Shown one piece after another: positions 1 through 9,822 of a stretch of DNA of 64,000 nucleotides; within the stretch, counting starts at the first letter, position 1; the number at the start of each line of letters is the position of its first letter. Source of the stretch: Chryseobacterium glaciei (lineage in GTDB: Bacteria > Bacteroidota > Bacteroidia > Flavobacteriales > Weeksellaceae). Below the pieces are notes generated by a model. That model ran no database searches. It was not told the origin of the DNA and saw only the letters and a list, made by a program, of their open reading frames with translations. The stretch is taken from NCBI RefSeq assembly GCF_001648155.1, contig NZ_CP015199.1, positions 620,001 to 684,000 of the forward strand. Direction: 5' to 3'. The position numbers and the translations under genes are program-made.

Positions 1-348
<348 letters not shown>

Positions 349-372
349 TAATTTAGAAGTATTTTTTTAAAT

Positions 373-1020
373 ATGATAAAACAACTATCTGAAAGAGCCT
401 TAAATTTTCTAGAGAAGCAAGGAAAAAATAAGGAGTATGAAATAGATTTAAAAATCTTAGAAAAGCATTTAAATTTCTATAATCTTCAGACTCCTTTTGA
501 AATTTTAAGATTTCAGAAGAATTTTTCTGGCCTTTATATTCAAGATACAATTATTCATATTTTTACTCCAAAACAAGTAAAAGAACATAAAGGAATCAAT
601 ACCTATCATTGGAAGGTACAAACTTTATTTTCTATAAATGACAGTTTTTATATTGCTGAAAATGGAAAAGTTGCATTGAGAGATTGCGGTTGCGATTCTT
701 ATGACTTCTATTTCTATTTTGAAAGTTTTGAAACTTTCATAGAACAGCAGGCTTTTTTTGAAGAATATCGACATTACACTCATCTTCCGGGACTTGGAAA
801 TGATTTATTTTGTAATATTAATATACTGTCGGAGTATTTTTCGGATTATGATTTTATTGATGAATGTTCCGATAAGTATCATCGTATGTGGAAAAATAAT
901 TTAAATCTCATTCACGCCAGACAATATCCTGAAGGATGGATCATCTTTTTCGATAGTCTATCTGAAAACGAACGTCATAACTTAATAGGAAAATTAAAAA
1001 AAGAAAATATAATTGCATGA
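373..1020 (+). CDS. hypothetical protein, 215 aa, in RNA-repair-like cluster
   Basis: I do not recognise a family. The protein is soluble, rich in aromatic and acidic residues, and has no signal peptide or membrane segment. A stretch near residues 105-130 (ALRDCGCDSYDFYFYFESFE) recalls SUKH-like immunity or adaptor proteins in flavour, but this is only an impression. It starts with ATG 24 bases after the preceding stop. Its stop codon overlaps the next start (ATGA at 1017-1020), which indicates translational coupling with the ATP-grasp gene. The gene belongs to a transcription unit that ends at the terminator near 1772-1800. Confidence 0.6.
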   Translation: MIKQLSERALNFLEKQGKNKEYEIDLKILEKHLNFYNLQTPFEILRFQKNFSGLYIQDTIIHIFTPKQVKEHKGINTYHWKVQTLFSINDSFYIAENGKVALRDCGCDSYDFYFYFESFETFIEQQAFFEEYRHYTHLPGLGNDLFCNINILSEYFSDYDFIDECSDKYHRMWKNNLNLIHARQYPEGWIIFFDSLSENERHNLIGKLKKENIIA

Positions 1021-1748
1021 AAAATATAATCGCTCTATCTCCCATGTATACGGAAGATAGTAATAACCTCAAAAAAGCATCGATTAATTCGCTTTACGAA
1101 CTGAACCGTTTTAATGCAAAATGGAACGTTCCCGAAGAGTTTCGTTCAGATGTGATTGCAGTATATGGAGAAGATATTTATGCAGAAATTGTTGCTGAAC
1201 AATGTAATTTGACCTTGACAAAACCAGAAGACGATTGGCTTTCAAAAATTTCAGAAGAATTCACGAAACGCAAAATTTCTTATGGACAATTAAAAGAATT
1301 CGTTGATGAAGAAAATATATTTATTAAATGTTCTGATTTTAAAAGTTTTAAAGCCGGAGTTTTCGACAAAGTGACCAATATCAAAGGTTTTGATACATTG
1401 GATTTGGAAAGTACCGTTTTCACCTCAGAAGTTGTGGAATGGGAGCTCGAAGTAAGATGTTTTGTTTTAAATAATGAAATAAAAACTTATTCTTCTTATT
1501 GGCGAAACGATACTTTCGACACTGATCCACTTTCTGAAACAGAGGAAAAAGATATGCTTGAGTTTTTCAATAATTTCATTCAAAAATATTCATCAACACT
1601 CCCCAATGCTATCGTTATTGACTTTGGAATTATCAAAGAAAAAGGCTGGGCCTTGATTGAGGCAAATCCGGCTTGGTGTTCAGGGTTGTATAATTGTAAT
1701 GCGGAGACAGCTTTGGAGGTGATTGTGGATAGTTGTATTAAAAATTAG
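1017..1748 (+). CDS. ATP-grasp domain protein (DUF4343-like)
   Basis: 243 aa, soluble. The C-terminal third has the ATP-grasp metal/ATP-binding layout: an acidic strand IDFGI, then WALIEANPAWCSG with E215 and N217 in the position of the family's conserved Glu/Asn pair. The central part (FIKCSDFKSFKAGVF, then ELEVRCFVLNNEI) fits the ATP-binding strands and lysine region. ATP-grasp enzymes ligate a carboxylate or other group to a nucleophile using ATP; the substrate here is unknown. Short ATP-grasp proteins of this type are often found with nucleotidyltransferases. The start codon overlaps the stop of the upstream gene, and a terminator follows at 1772. It could act on RNA ends or on a peptide; the sequence does not decide. 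Confidence 0.65.
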   Translation: MKNIIALSPMYTEDSNNLKKASINSLYELNRFNAKWNVPEEFRSDVIAVYGEDIYAEIVAEQCNLTLTKPEDDWLSKISEEFTKRKISYGQLKEFVDEENIFIKCSDFKSFKAGVFDKVTNIKGFDTLDLESTVFTSEVVEWELEVRCFVLNNEIKTYSSYWRNDTFDTDPLSETEEKDMLEFFNNFIQKYSSTLPNAIVIDFGIIKEKGWALIEANPAWCSGLYNCNAETALEVIVDSCIKN

Positions 1749-1771
1749 AATTAATTTAATTATAATTGTAA

Positions 1772-1800
1772 AAGTTCCTTTTCAGTAAGGGACTTTTTTT
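1772..1800 (+). terminator. rho-independent terminator after ATP-grasp gene
   Basis: The stem AAGTTCCTT / AAGGGACTT (one G-U pair) has a six-base loop and is followed directly by a run of T. It lies 24 bases after the ATP-grasp stop codon and separates the first three genes from the second plus-strand unit starting at 1829. Confidence 0.75.
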
Positions 1801-1828
1801 ACTATTCTTAACCACAAAAACATTAGTC

Positions 1829-2776
1829 ATGGAAAAAGAAAATATTATCACCATCAACCAAACCCATCAGGAAGCTGAATTTAATTGGGCAATAAAACGT
1901 TATCTGCCAAATTTCAAAGATGGTAAACCAACGATTATTGGGATGCAATTTCCTTGGAAAAGAATTTTTGACGATGAGAAAAGTTTAGAAGAAACATTAC
2001 AAACTATAGTAAATTTATTTAATGATTTTACTAGAGGTGATTTCTTTAAAAGCATTAATTATACACCGCAATACAGGGATATTTTTCTTTTAAAAGCAAG
2101 TTTGATTTCCTCCTATTACTGGATAGAATTTATTTTTACAAAAGACAAATGGAATCTGAAAACAAAGGGATATTCATGGGAACAAGAATCTTTTATTTTC
2201 TCTTTGGGAAATAATTTGAATAACGATTTTATCGTTTCAAAAATAGGATATGAAGTTTTATTTTACTCATACAGAAATCCAGATACAGATGAGGATGGAT
2301 TTAGAAAAAGAAAGTATAAACTCCCTATTTACATTAACGATGAAGATTTTCTAAATAGTGACTATATATTTCTCTTTGAAAAATCAGACGGGCTACGAGG
2401 AGATTTAAGAGTCAGAAGCATAAACCTATTGATTGACAATGAATTTGATTATTATCTTCATATTCGTTCTAATGAATTATCTGATGTTTCAGGAAAAAAT
2501 TTAGATTTTGTTCATCAGGGGCAAATTCCAAAAAATATTTTGTTTCAACTATTAAAAGTTATTCAGGAAAACGAAAACTATAGATATTATGGTGGAGGTG
2601 CAATCCTAGATCTTCCACAGACGCATTTTATATTTAAAATTAAAGATAAAATATATAGAAGTGGTATTTTATCCAATACCAATGAGAAAGATTACCACTT
2701 TAAAAATCTTGAAGATTTAAAAAGCATTATTTTAGACTGGGTAGAAATAGTTATCAATTTTCAAAAACAAAATTAA
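1829..2776 (+). CDS. hypothetical protein, 315 aa
   Basis: No family recognised. It is a soluble protein without signal peptide or transmembrane segment, with alternating predicted strands and helices (for example YYWIEFIFTKDKW and YEVLFYSYRNPD) and an acidic, aromatic-rich composition. It begins with ATG 28 bases after the upstream terminator and is followed after only seven bases by the primase-like gene at 2784, so both are probably cotranscribed. A Gly-rich turn YYGGG lies near residue 255. Context suggests an accessory component of the RNA-repair-like locus, or an immunity-type protein; neither is demonstrated. Confidence 0.6.
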   Translation: MEKENIITINQTHQEAEFNWAIKRYLPNFKDGKPTIIGMQFPWKRIFDDEKSLEETLQTIVNLFNDFTRGDFFKSINYTPQYRDIFLLKASLISSYYWIEFIFTKDKWNLKTKGYSWEQESFIFSLGNNLNNDFIVSKIGYEVLFYSYRNPDTDEDGFRKRKYKLPIYINDEDFLNSDYIFLFEKSDGLRGDLRVRSINLLIDNEFDYYLHIRSNELSDVSGKNLDFVHQGQIPKNILFQLLKVIQENENYRYYGGGAILDLPQTHFIFKIKDKIYRSGILSNTNEKDYHFKNLEDLKSIILDWVEIVINFQKQN

Positions 2777-2783
2777 AAACCAA

Positions 2784-3494
2784 ATGAACTACAAAATTAT
2801 ATACAACGAAGAAAAACTACAGCAATTCATCGATTGGCTACCTGATTTATTACCCAACGAACAATATTATGTAACACTTCTTGCAAGAAAGAAATACAAT
2901 CCGGAAAAGGGTTTGAAATCAGACAAAGCCCAATTAAAACGTTTTACTTCTACAAAAGAAAGGTTGTTGCAGAAAATCAAACAGCTTGAACTTCCTTTAG
3001 GATTATATGAATCGGGAAATCTTGAAATTTCTCAGGATAATCTGGCAATTTATATCACTCCTAATCCAAGAGATTTGCATAAATCATCTTTAATTTTAAT
3101 GAAAGAAATTTCGGAAAAACTAATTAAAAATGATAATGCAATTAATCCTTATACATTAGCTTTAAATACAATTCAAACAACAACTTCAAGGAAAATCTTC
3201 TTTGATCTGGATATTGATTTCAGAATTGAAGATCATCAGGAAGCTATTGGAAAATTTAGGTCAGATATTGCAGATTGTATTAATTCCGATTGTCTTACTT
3301 TTATCAAAACAAATGGTGGATTGCACTGCCTAATTAATGTTCAAAATATTAAAATTGAACATCAAAAAAGTTGGCATCAAAAAGTTTCACAACTTACCTA
3401 TAGTGAATATGAAGTCACAATGAATGGCGATAATGTTTTACCGATTATCGGATGTATTCAGGGAATTGATTTCTCACCTTACTTTTTAGATTAA
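2784..3494 (+). CDS. probable primase-like protein (AEP fold)
   Basis: 236 aa. Two motifs fit the archaeo-eukaryotic primase catalytic core: FFDLDID with D141, D143 and D145 (motif I, hhhDhD) and TNGGLHCLIN with H181 (motif II, a G-x-H metal/nucleotide site). A third segment, NVLPIIGCIQG near residue 220, is in the place where AEP families have a Pro-Gly motif before the end of the domain. The N-terminal 100 residues are helical and charged, perhaps a nucleic-acid-binding region. The usual larger primase modules (zinc ribbon, helicase) are absent, so a chromosomal replication role is unlikely. Its neighbours are RlaP nucleotidyltransferases and an ATP-grasp protein, so template-directed or end-joining work on RNA is plausible. 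Assignment rests on motifs only. Confidence 0.55.
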   Translation: MNYKIIYNEEKLQQFIDWLPDLLPNEQYYVTLLARKKYNPEKGLKSDKAQLKRFTSTKERLLQKIKQLELPLGLYESGNLEISQDNLAIYITPNPRDLHKSSLILMKEISEKLIKNDNAINPYTLALNTIQTTTSRKIFFDLDIDFRIEDHQEAIGKFRSDIADCINSDCLTFIKTNGGLHCLINVQNIKIEHQKSWHQKVSQLTYSEYEVTMNGDNVLPIIGCIQGIDFSPYFLD

Positions 3495-3504
3495 ATTTGC
3501 TATT

Positions 3505-4404
3505 ATGTGTACACCAAATACTGAATTACAATTCTGCACTTGTGTGGAGGGAGATATTTATGAAGTCAAAGACATTTATATCTGGACTTTAAGTATGTAT
3601 ATAGATTCAAAAAAATCCATGATACGTGGAAAAATCATGAAATCAACAGAAGATTTTGAAAATGGAATTTCTGCAGAAAATATCATTTCGAAGCTTAACG
3701 AAGAAAATATTTTTGATTTTGAATATACTCCTAAAGAAAGGGATACTCTTCACATCAGTTTTAATGCAGAAAACAGAGAAGAATATAAATATTTTTCATT
3801 GATATTCAGAGATGGAATATGGCGCAAAGGAAGAAATCCAGTGTTTGTAAGTGTTGAAAAAAGCATAGCAAAAGGAGAATTAAAAGTTTTATACAAAGAA
3901 GAAAATAAATTTATAAAATATTGTGATGATTTAAAGCTAAAATTTGGAATTGATATACCAGAATCTATTAAAGTCCGATGTGCCAATTTAAAAAATGATT
4001 CAGAAGATCCGACGTATTTAGCTATAAAAAATTTCAAAGAATATAAGATTTTCTATAAACTAGAATTTATTAAACATATTGTTAATACACACTTTAAAAC
4101 TTTTCCAAAACCTGAAAACTCCGATAGATTACAAATTCTGGTGAATGAAGCTCAAAATAGATTTTCGTTACTAGAAAATAAATTTATTTCGGAAAAAACA
4201 AATGTATCTTTTCTAAATAGATGTTTTAAAGATTTTGATAACAATATTGAAGAATGTTTTTTTGTTGCCATTCCTATTAAAGAAGAATATCTTATTATTA
4301 ATGGTAGTTTTTCTGGAAAAATAGTTTTTAAAAGTAAAAAAGACAAAAGATATTTTAAAGATAATTCTCAAAAACTTAAGTTTGAAGATTTTGAAAAATT
4401 ATAA
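3505..4404 (+). CDS. hypothetical protein, 299 aa, Cys-rich N-terminus
   Basis: No family recognised. Translation starts at ATG 3505 (MCTPNTELQFCTCVEG), ten bases after the primase-like gene. The first 50 residues hold three cysteines (C2, C11, C13) and a conserved-looking block EVKDIYIWTLSMYI with a following RGKIM, which may form a small separate domain. The remainder is Lys/Phe/Asn rich, helical and soluble, with no membrane segment. The very AT-rich codon use of the second half (long runs of Lys, Asn and Phe) differs from the start and may mark a lineage-specific domain or a fusion. It precedes the intact RlaP gene by 13 bases and probably shares its transcript. Confidence 0.58.
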   Translation: MCTPNTELQFCTCVEGDIYEVKDIYIWTLSMYIDSKKSMIRGKIMKSTEDFENGISAENIISKLNEENIFDFEYTPKERDTLHISFNAENREEYKYFSLIFRDGIWRKGRNPVFVSVEKSIAKGELKVLYKEENKFIKYCDDLKLKFGIDIPESIKVRCANLKNDSEDPTYLAIKNFKEYKIFYKLEFIKHIVNTHFKTFPKPENSDRLQILVNEAQNRFSLLENKFISEKTNVSFLNRCFKDFDNNIEECFFVAIPIKEEYLIINGSFSGKIVFKSKKDKRYFKDNSQKLKFEDFEKL

Positions 4405-4417
4405 AAAATAATTTAAA

Positions 4418-5476
4418 ATGACCATCCAAACCCTAAAAAATAAAAACCTCATCCTCCTTGAAACCATCTCCGGAAGCCGCTCTTTCGGACTGGCAACAGA
4501 AAACTCGGATACAGATATCCGAGGAGTATATTATTTACCGAAAGAAGATTTTTTTGGTTTAAATTATATTCCTCAAATTTCTAACGAAACGAACGACATT
4601 ACCTATTATGAGATCGGAAGATTTATAGAATTATTACAGAAAAACAATCCGAATATTCTGGAAGTTCTGGCAAGTCCGGAAGACTGTATTCAACATAAAA
4701 ATCCGTTGATGGATTTGTTGAAACCTGAAGATTTTCTTACCAAATTATGTAAAGATACATTTGCAGGTTACGCGATTTCACAGATCAAAAAAGCAAAAGG
4801 CCTTAATAAAAAGATTCTCAATCCGATTGATAAAGAAAGAAAATCTATTCTTGATTTCTGTTATGTTTTACAAAATCAAGGTTCAATTCCGTTGAAAAAA
4901 TGGCTTTCAGAAAATAGAAAATTTCAGGAACAGTGCGGATTGGTCAGCATCGACAATACCAAAGGAATGTTTGCCCTTTTCTACGATGAATCGCGTGATT
5001 TAAACTACAAAGGAATTATTCAAAATGAAGAAGCCAATCAGGTTTCGGTTTCATCTGTCCCGAAAGAGGAAAAATCTGTTGCCTATTTATTTTGCAACCT
5101 TGATGCCTACTCCACTTACTGCAAAGATTACAGAGAATATTGGAAGTGGGTTTCCGAACGAAATGAAGACCGTTACAACGTCAATCAAACTCACGGACAA
5201 AACTACGACAGCAAAAACATGATGCACACGATTCGTTTGTTGCAGTCTTGTGAACAGATTTTCAAAACCGGTTCGTTGAACATTCGTGTAGAAAATCGGG
5301 ATGAATTATTAGATATTAAAGCAGGAAACTGGTCTTATGAAGCCGTTATGCAGAAAGCAGAAGGTTTGATACAATCTATTGAGCATTATCACTCGATTTC
5401 CCGTCTTCCCGATACGTCTGACTTGGAGAAAACAACAAAAATTTTAATTGAAATAAGAGAAGATTTATATCATTAA
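4418..5476 (+). CDS. RlaP-family nucleotidyltransferase (COG3541)
   Basis: 352 aa, complete. The N-terminus has the polymerase-beta nucleotidyltransferase signature: G19-S20 in TISGSRSFGLATENSDTD, followed by D31 and D33, the metal-binding DxD. Then comes IRGVYYLPKEDFFGL, characteristic of the COG3541/PF10127 group. The C-terminal helical part has the family's substrate-binding residues in YDSKNMMHTIRLLQSCEQI. RlaP proteins are predicted to add nucleotides to RNA ends during RNA repair, based on their association with RNA ligases (Burroughs and Aravind). The partial gene at the left edge is a paralogue. This gene ends the cluster; a strong bidirectional hairpin follows and faces pnp. Confidence 0.82.
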   Translation: MTIQTLKNKNLILLETISGSRSFGLATENSDTDIRGVYYLPKEDFFGLNYIPQISNETNDITYYEIGRFIELLQKNNPNILEVLASPEDCIQHKNPLMDLLKPEDFLTKLCKDTFAGYAISQIKKAKGLNKKILNPIDKERKSILDFCYVLQNQGSIPLKKWLSENRKFQEQCGLVSIDNTKGMFALFYDESRDLNYKGIIQNEEANQVSVSSVPKEEKSVAYLFCNLDAYSTYCKDYREYWKWVSERNEDRYNVNQTHGQNYDSKNMMHTIRLLQSCEQIFKTGSLNIRVENRDELLDIKAGNWSYEAVMQKAEGLIQSIEHYHSISRLPDTSDLEKTTKILIEIREDLYH

Positions 5477-5511
5477 TTATTTCTGCAAAGATTTGACTTT
5501 TAAACAACAAA

Positions 5512-5534
5512 AAATCCCTCAAATTGAGGGATTT
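5512..5534. terminator. bidirectional terminator between RlaP gene and pnp
   Basis: A near-perfect hairpin AAATCCCTC / GAGGGATTT with a five-base A/T loop lies between the convergent RlaP gene and pnp. It has A-rich sequence on the left and T/A-rich sequence on the right, so it can serve both strands. Confidence 0.8.
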
Positions 5535-5555
5535 AAATATATCTAGGATTTAATC

Positions 5556-7817
5556 TTATGCTTCAGATGAAGGATTTTGATTTTCATTTGGAGCCTGATC
5601 AGCCGGTCTTCTATCACCTTCTGGTCTGTCCTGTCTTTCTGGTCTTCTGTCACCTTGAGGTCTGTCTTGTCCTTCCGGTCTTGGTTTAGACTCAGGTCTT
5701 GCAGGTCTTGGCAACAAAACTTTTCTTGAAAGTTTCATTTTCTTACGATCATCAAACCCCATGAACTTCACTTCTACTTCGTCACCTTCGTTGTAAGGTA
5801 CTTTATCAAGACGAGCCCACTCGATCTCAGAAATGTGAAGTAATCCTTCAGTTCCTTTTGCAATTGCTACAAAAGCTCCGAAATCCATTACTTTAACAAC
5901 TTTTCCTTGGTACACCTCACCTACTACAGGTACAAATGTAATCTCGTTGATTCTTGCGATTGCTGCATTGATTTTCTCTCTGCTTACACCAGAAATTTCG
6001 ATTCTTCCGATTTCTCCTACTTCTTCAATAGCAATAACAGTATCTGTATCTTTTTGAAGTTGTTGAATGATTTTTCCACCAGGTCCGATAACAGCACCGA
6101 TAAAATCTTTAGAGATTTCAAGCATTACCATTTTCGGAGCGTGAGGTTTCACGTCTTCTCTTGGTACTGCAATTGTTTCAGTGATTTTATTAAGGATGTG
6201 TAATCTTCCGTCTTTAGCCTGTAAAAGTGCTTTCTCCATGATATCCATAGATAGTCCCTGGATTTTGATATCCATTTGACAAGCTGTGATACCGTCTGCA
6301 GTTCCCGTTACTTTAAAGTCCATATCTCCCAAGTGATCTTCATCACCTAAGATATCAGAAAGTACTGTGAATTTTCCTGTTTTAACGTCTGTTACTAATC
6401 CCATTGCAATTCCGGAAACCGGTTTTAAAATCTGAATACCAGCATCCATCAATGCTAAAGTTCCTGCACAAACAGTCGCCATAGAAGATGAACCGTTTGA
6501 TTCTAAAATATCAGAAACGATACGGATTGTATAAGGGTTTTCTTCAGGAATCATGTTTGCCAACGCTCTCTGAGCCAGGTTACCATGTCCTACTTCTCTT
6601 CTTGAAGTTCCTCTTAAAGGTCTTGCTTCACCCGTTGAGAACGGCGGGAAGTTATAATGTAAGAAAAATCTTTCGTCATAGTTTACCATTACGCTGTCTA
6701 CCATGTTCGCATCTTTCACTGAACCTAATGTTACTGCCGTTAAAGACTGAGTTTCACCTCTTGTGAAAATTGCAGAACCGTGAGCTCCCGGTAAATAATC
6801 AATTTCGCTCCAGATTGGACGAATTGTTTCAGGATCACGACCATCAAGACGGATTTTATCATTTAAAATCATCTGACGCATCGCTTCTTTCTCTACATCA
6901 TGGAAATATACTTTAGCGAAAGGAGTTACTCTTTCCAATTCTTCAGCATTTTCAACATATTGAGCTAAAAATTCAGCTAAAACAGCTTTGAATTTCTCAC
7001 CTCTTTCTTCTTTTCCTGAAGGAGTTTTCGCTACTTCATATACTTTATCGTATGTTTCTTTCCATACTTTCTCACGGATTGCTTCGTCGTGATTTTCGTG
7101 ACTATATTCTCTTTTTGGGAATGATTTGCCTACTTTTTCAGCTAATCTTTCCTGAGCTTCAACTTGTTTTTTGATTTCTACGTGAGCAAATTGGATTGCT
7201 TCAAGCATTTCCTGCTCAGAAATTTCTTTCATCTCACCTTCTACCATTACGATAGAGTCTTTAGTTGCTCCCACCATGATGTCAAGGTCAGCAATTTTAA
7301 GATCTGCATAATTAGGGTTCACAGAAAGTTCACCATTGATTCTTACAACTCTAACCTCAGACATTGGTCCGTTGAAAGGGATATCTGTAATAGCAATCGC
7401 TGCAGATGCTGCAAGACCTGCTAAATCATCAGGAATTGACACTCCGTCATAAGAAATTAATGAAATCATTACCTGAACTTCCGCGTGGAAATCTTCAGGG
7501 AATAATGGTCTAAGAACTCTGTCTACCAAACGCATTGTCAGGATTTCCTGATCAGATGGTCTGGCTTCTCTTCTAAAAAAGTTTCCAGGAATCTTACCTC
7601 CTGCGTAGAATTTTTCTCTGTAATCTACCGTTAAGGGTAGAAAATCTACTCCGTCTTTTGCTTCTTTACTGGCTACAACAGTTGCTAAAAGCATTGTTCC
7701 GCCCATTTTTACGACTACAGAACCATCAGCCTGTTTTGCTAATTTTCCTGTTTCAATTGTAATTTCTCTGCCGTCTGCAAGAGTAATCGTTTCTGTAATT
7801 GCTTGAGGTATACTCAT
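5556..7817 (-). CDS. pnp: polyribonucleotide nucleotidyltransferase (PNPase)
   Basis: 753 aa. Phosphorolytic 3'-5' exoribonuclease acting in mRNA decay as a trimer. Domains in order: first RNase PH domain (about residues 10-140), helical linker, second RNase PH domain (about 320-500) with the metal-binding aspartates in [19 protein letters not shown] domain with GAVIGPGGK (GxxG loop), S1 domain (about 625-695, [18 protein letters not shown]). After residue 700 there is a repeated Arg/Pro/Asp/Gly-rich tail ([16 protein letters not shown]), about 50 residues longer than E. coli PNPase. Such disordered basic tails probably add RNA binding. The start ATG is preceded at 7886-7893 by a -7 element. 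Unlike the usual order, rpsO is not adjacent but 3.3 kb away. Confidence 0.97.
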   Translation of the reverse strand: MSIPQAITETITLADGREITIETGKLAKQADGSVVVKMGGTMLLATVVASKEAKDGVDFLPLTVDYREKFYAGGKIPGNFFRREARPSDQEILTMRLVDRVLRPLFPEDFHAEVQVMISLISYDGVSIPDDLAGLAASAAIAITDIPFNGPMSEVRVVRINGELSVNPNYADLKIADLDIMVGATKDSIVMVEGEMKEISEQEMLEAIQFAHVEIKKQVEAQERLAEKVGKSFPKREYSHENHDEAIREKVWKETYDKVYEVAKTPSGKEERGEKFKAVLAEFLAQYVENAEELERVTPFAKVYFHDVEKEAMRQMILNDKIRLDGRDPETIRPIWSEIDYLPGAHGSAIFTRGETQSLTAVTLGSVKDANMVDSVMVNYDERFFLHYNFPPFSTGEARPLRGTSRREVGHGNLAQRALANMIPEENPYTIRIVSDILESNGSSSMATVCAGTLALMDAGIQILKPVSGIAMGLVTDVKTGKFTVLSDILGDEDHLGDMDFKVTGTADGITACQMDIKIQGLSMDIMEKALLQAKDGRLHILNKITETIAVPREDVKPHAPKMVMLEISKDFIGAVIGPGGKIIQQLQKDTDTVIAIEEVGEIGRIEISGVSREKINAAIARINEITFVPVVGEVYQGKVVKVMDFGAFVAIAKGTEGLLHISEIEWARLDKVPYNEGDEVEVKFMGFDDRKKMKLSRKVLLPRPARPESKPRPEGQDRPQGDRRPERQDRPEGDRRPADQAPNENQNPSSEA

Positions 7818-7885
7818 AAATAGTTTTGTGTTGCACTCCGTATTGAGCGCTTTAATTATTGATATTTCGTCTAAATTTTCGTTTG

Positions 7886-7893
7886 CAAAGATA
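7886..7893 (-). promoter_or_regulatory. pnp promoter -7 element
   Basis: On the minus strand the bases read TATCTTTG, an exact match to the Bacteroidota -7 consensus TAnnTTTG. It lies about 70 bases upstream of the pnp start. No good -33 box is seen at the usual 19-base spacing. Confidence 0.55.
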
Positions 7894-8266
7894 AGGTATA
7901 ATAATGAGATAATTAAATTTTCAAATGATTAAATAATACCTCTGGTTTTGATGCTCTGACTAAATATTTAGCTTCAAATATAAAATTACTGCAAGAATTA
8001 TAATGTTTATTCATCAACCTCAAAAAACAAAAAGCAACTTAGTTTGAAATTATTTTAGCTGTAAAAATCTTACCTTCATTATATTATTGTCTCAAAATAA
8101 GAAATATTGTATTTAAAGGTAAAAAAGACCAAAAAAGTTGCCGAAAAAAAAAGTTGTTCCCCTATATTTGCCTGACTTTTAAATATGTGAAAAATTTAAA
8201 GAAATTTCTCTTTGAAACCGACTAAATGAGTTCTAAGAAAACTCTTTTGTTTAAATATGTGTGTAT
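7894..8266 (+). promoter_or_regulatory. intergenic region with promoter of sugar transporter
   Basis: Very AT-rich stretch without a credible ORF. A -7 element TATATTTG lies at 8163-8170 with a TTG at 8138-8140 as a distant -33 candidate. This predicts a leader of roughly 90 bases before the transporter start. The leader contains a weak GAGTT/AACTC stem at about 8229-8245. I recognise no riboswitch consensus. Confidence 0.4.
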
Positions 8267-9691
8267 ATGAATAATAATGAAGTAAAATCGCAAAGCAGGA
8301 ATTACACTATTCCGCTTATTACCATCACTCTTCTATTTTTTATGTGGGGATTCATCACTTGTATGAATGACATTTTGATTCCTTACCTAAAACAACTTTT
8401 CAAACTAACCTTCTTCGAATCGATGCTGGTACAGTTTTGTTTCTTTGGAGCTTATTTTATTGGCTCATTAATTTATTTTTTCATCTCTATTACAAAAGGA
8501 GATCCCATCAACAAAGTAGGTTACAAAAAAGGAATTCTCTTCGGAATTTTCCTGGCAACGTTCGGATGTATCTTATTTTATCCGGCTGCTACTTTCTCTT
8601 CCTATCCTCTATTTTTAGGGGCCTTGTTTGTTCTTGGGTTAGGATTTACCGTACTGCAAATTACTGCAAATGCTTACGTTTCTTTATTAGGATCAGAAGA
8701 ATCAGCATCAAGCCGCCTGAATATGACGCAAGCTTTCAATGCGTTGGGAACTACAATTGCTCCAGTTTTAGGAGGACACTTGATCTTTGAATTATTTTCT
8801 GCCGAAGACGGTTCTTTCAGCGCGGTTGCAACAAGAATTCCTTATTTAATCTTTGCAGGTATTCTTTTATTGGTCGCTTTATTGATCTCAAGAGTAAAAT
8901 TACCATCGTTTCAAACCAATGATGGTGAAGAAGTGGTAAAAGGTTGGGGAGCGTTGAGATTCAATCATTTGAAATTCGGAGTTTTTGCTATGTTTTGTTA
9001 TGTAGGAGGTGAAGTTGCTGTTGGAAGTTTCATTATCAGTTTCCTGGAACAGCCACAAATTATGGGCTTTGATGAAGTGATTAGTAAAAATTATCTTTCT
9101 CTGTATTGGGGAGGAGCTATGATCGGGCGTTTTCTTGGAGCGATTTCTTTAAACCAATCGATAAGCCAAGGAAAGAAAGCGATTTATATGTTGGGAGCTG
9201 CTGCGTTGGTGTTCTTAGTCATTTTCAGCATTGTGAATCTTTCGTTTGCTCAGATCAGTTTCTTCTTGGTATTTATCGTTCTTAATTTCATTGCATTCTT
9301 TATTGGTAAAGCTGCTCCGGCAAGAACACTTTCTATCTTTGCTGCGATTAACGTTATTCTGTTGATTTCAACGATGGTAAATCACGGTGAATTAGCAATG
9401 TACAGCGTTCTGGGAATCGGAATTTTCAATTCAATTATGTTCTCAAACATTTACACATTGGCAATTTCAGGGTTGGGAAAATATACAAGTCAGGGATCAT
9501 CTTTGGTGGTAATGGCAATTCTTGGAGGGGCTATTGTTCCTATTTTCCAAGGATATTTGGCAGATCAGTTTGGAGTTCAACATTCGTTTATTATTCCTGT
9601 GTTCTGTTATTTAATGATCTTAATTTTTGGAGCTTATTGTACAAAATATCTTGGTCATGTAGAAACTACAGAATCCAAATCCGGACATTAA
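8267..9691 (+). CDS. sugar MFS transporter (FucP/GluP-type)
   Basis: About 474 aa with twelve predicted membrane segments. The first helix block, LLFFMWGFITCMNDILIPYLKQ (split by the usual N-D pair), is typical of the fucose/glucose-galactose:H+ symporter branch of the major facilitator superfamily. ITANAYVSLLGSEESASSRLNMTQAFNALGT carries the branch's helix 4-5 motifs (QxxANxYV, RLNxTQAFN). The likely role is proton-driven uptake of a hexose or aminosugar across the inner membrane. I use ATG 8267; a GTG six bases earlier is also in frame. No catabolic genes accompany it, so the substrate is unknown. It is followed by its own terminator and stands alone between rpsO and pnp. Confidence 0.88.
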   Translation: MNNNEVKSQSRNYTIPLITITLLFFMWGFITCMNDILIPYLKQLFKLTFFESMLVQFCFFGAYFIGSLIYFFISITKGDPINKVGYKKGILFGIFLATFGCILFYPAATFSSYPLFLGALFVLGLGFTVLQITANAYVSLLGSEESASSRLNMTQAFNALGTTIAPVLGGHLIFELFSAEDGSFSAVATRIPYLIFAGILLLVALLISRVKLPSFQTNDGEEVVKGWGALRFNHLKFGVFAMFCYVGGEVAVGSFIISFLEQPQIMGFDEVISKNYLSLYWGGAMIGRFLGAISLNQSISQGKKAIYMLGAAALVFLVIFSIVNLSFAQISFFLVFIVLNFIAFFIGKAAPARTLSIFAAINVILLISTMVNHGELAMYSVLGIGIFNSIMFSNIYTLAISGLGKYTSQGSSLVVMAILGGAIVPIFQGYLADQFGVQHSFIIPVFCYLMILIFGAYCTKYLGHVETTESKSGH

Positions 9692-9715
9692 TTTCAATTA
9701 AAAATATAAATCATG

Positions 9716-9746
9716 TGAGGCACTTTTTAAGTGTCTCATTTTTTTG
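9716..9746 (+). terminator. terminator of sugar transporter
   Basis: Hairpin TGAGGCACTT / AAGTGTCTCA with a three-base loop, followed by a run of seven T, 24 bases after the stop codon. Confidence 0.8.
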
Positions 9747-9822
9747 TTTAAAGTATTTGAATAAAGTCTTTCGTCTGAAATAGAAACATATCTTAGCATC
9801 AAATAATTAAACTAAAATACCA

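Noticed and set aside
353..550. Minus-strand ORF of 65 aa at the left end
   Set aside because: It overlaps the well-formed gene at 373 in antisense, has low-complexity composition and no start signal.
7894..8266. Riboswitch or attenuator upstream of the sugar transporter
   Set aside because: The leader has only weak stems and no recognised aptamer consensus.
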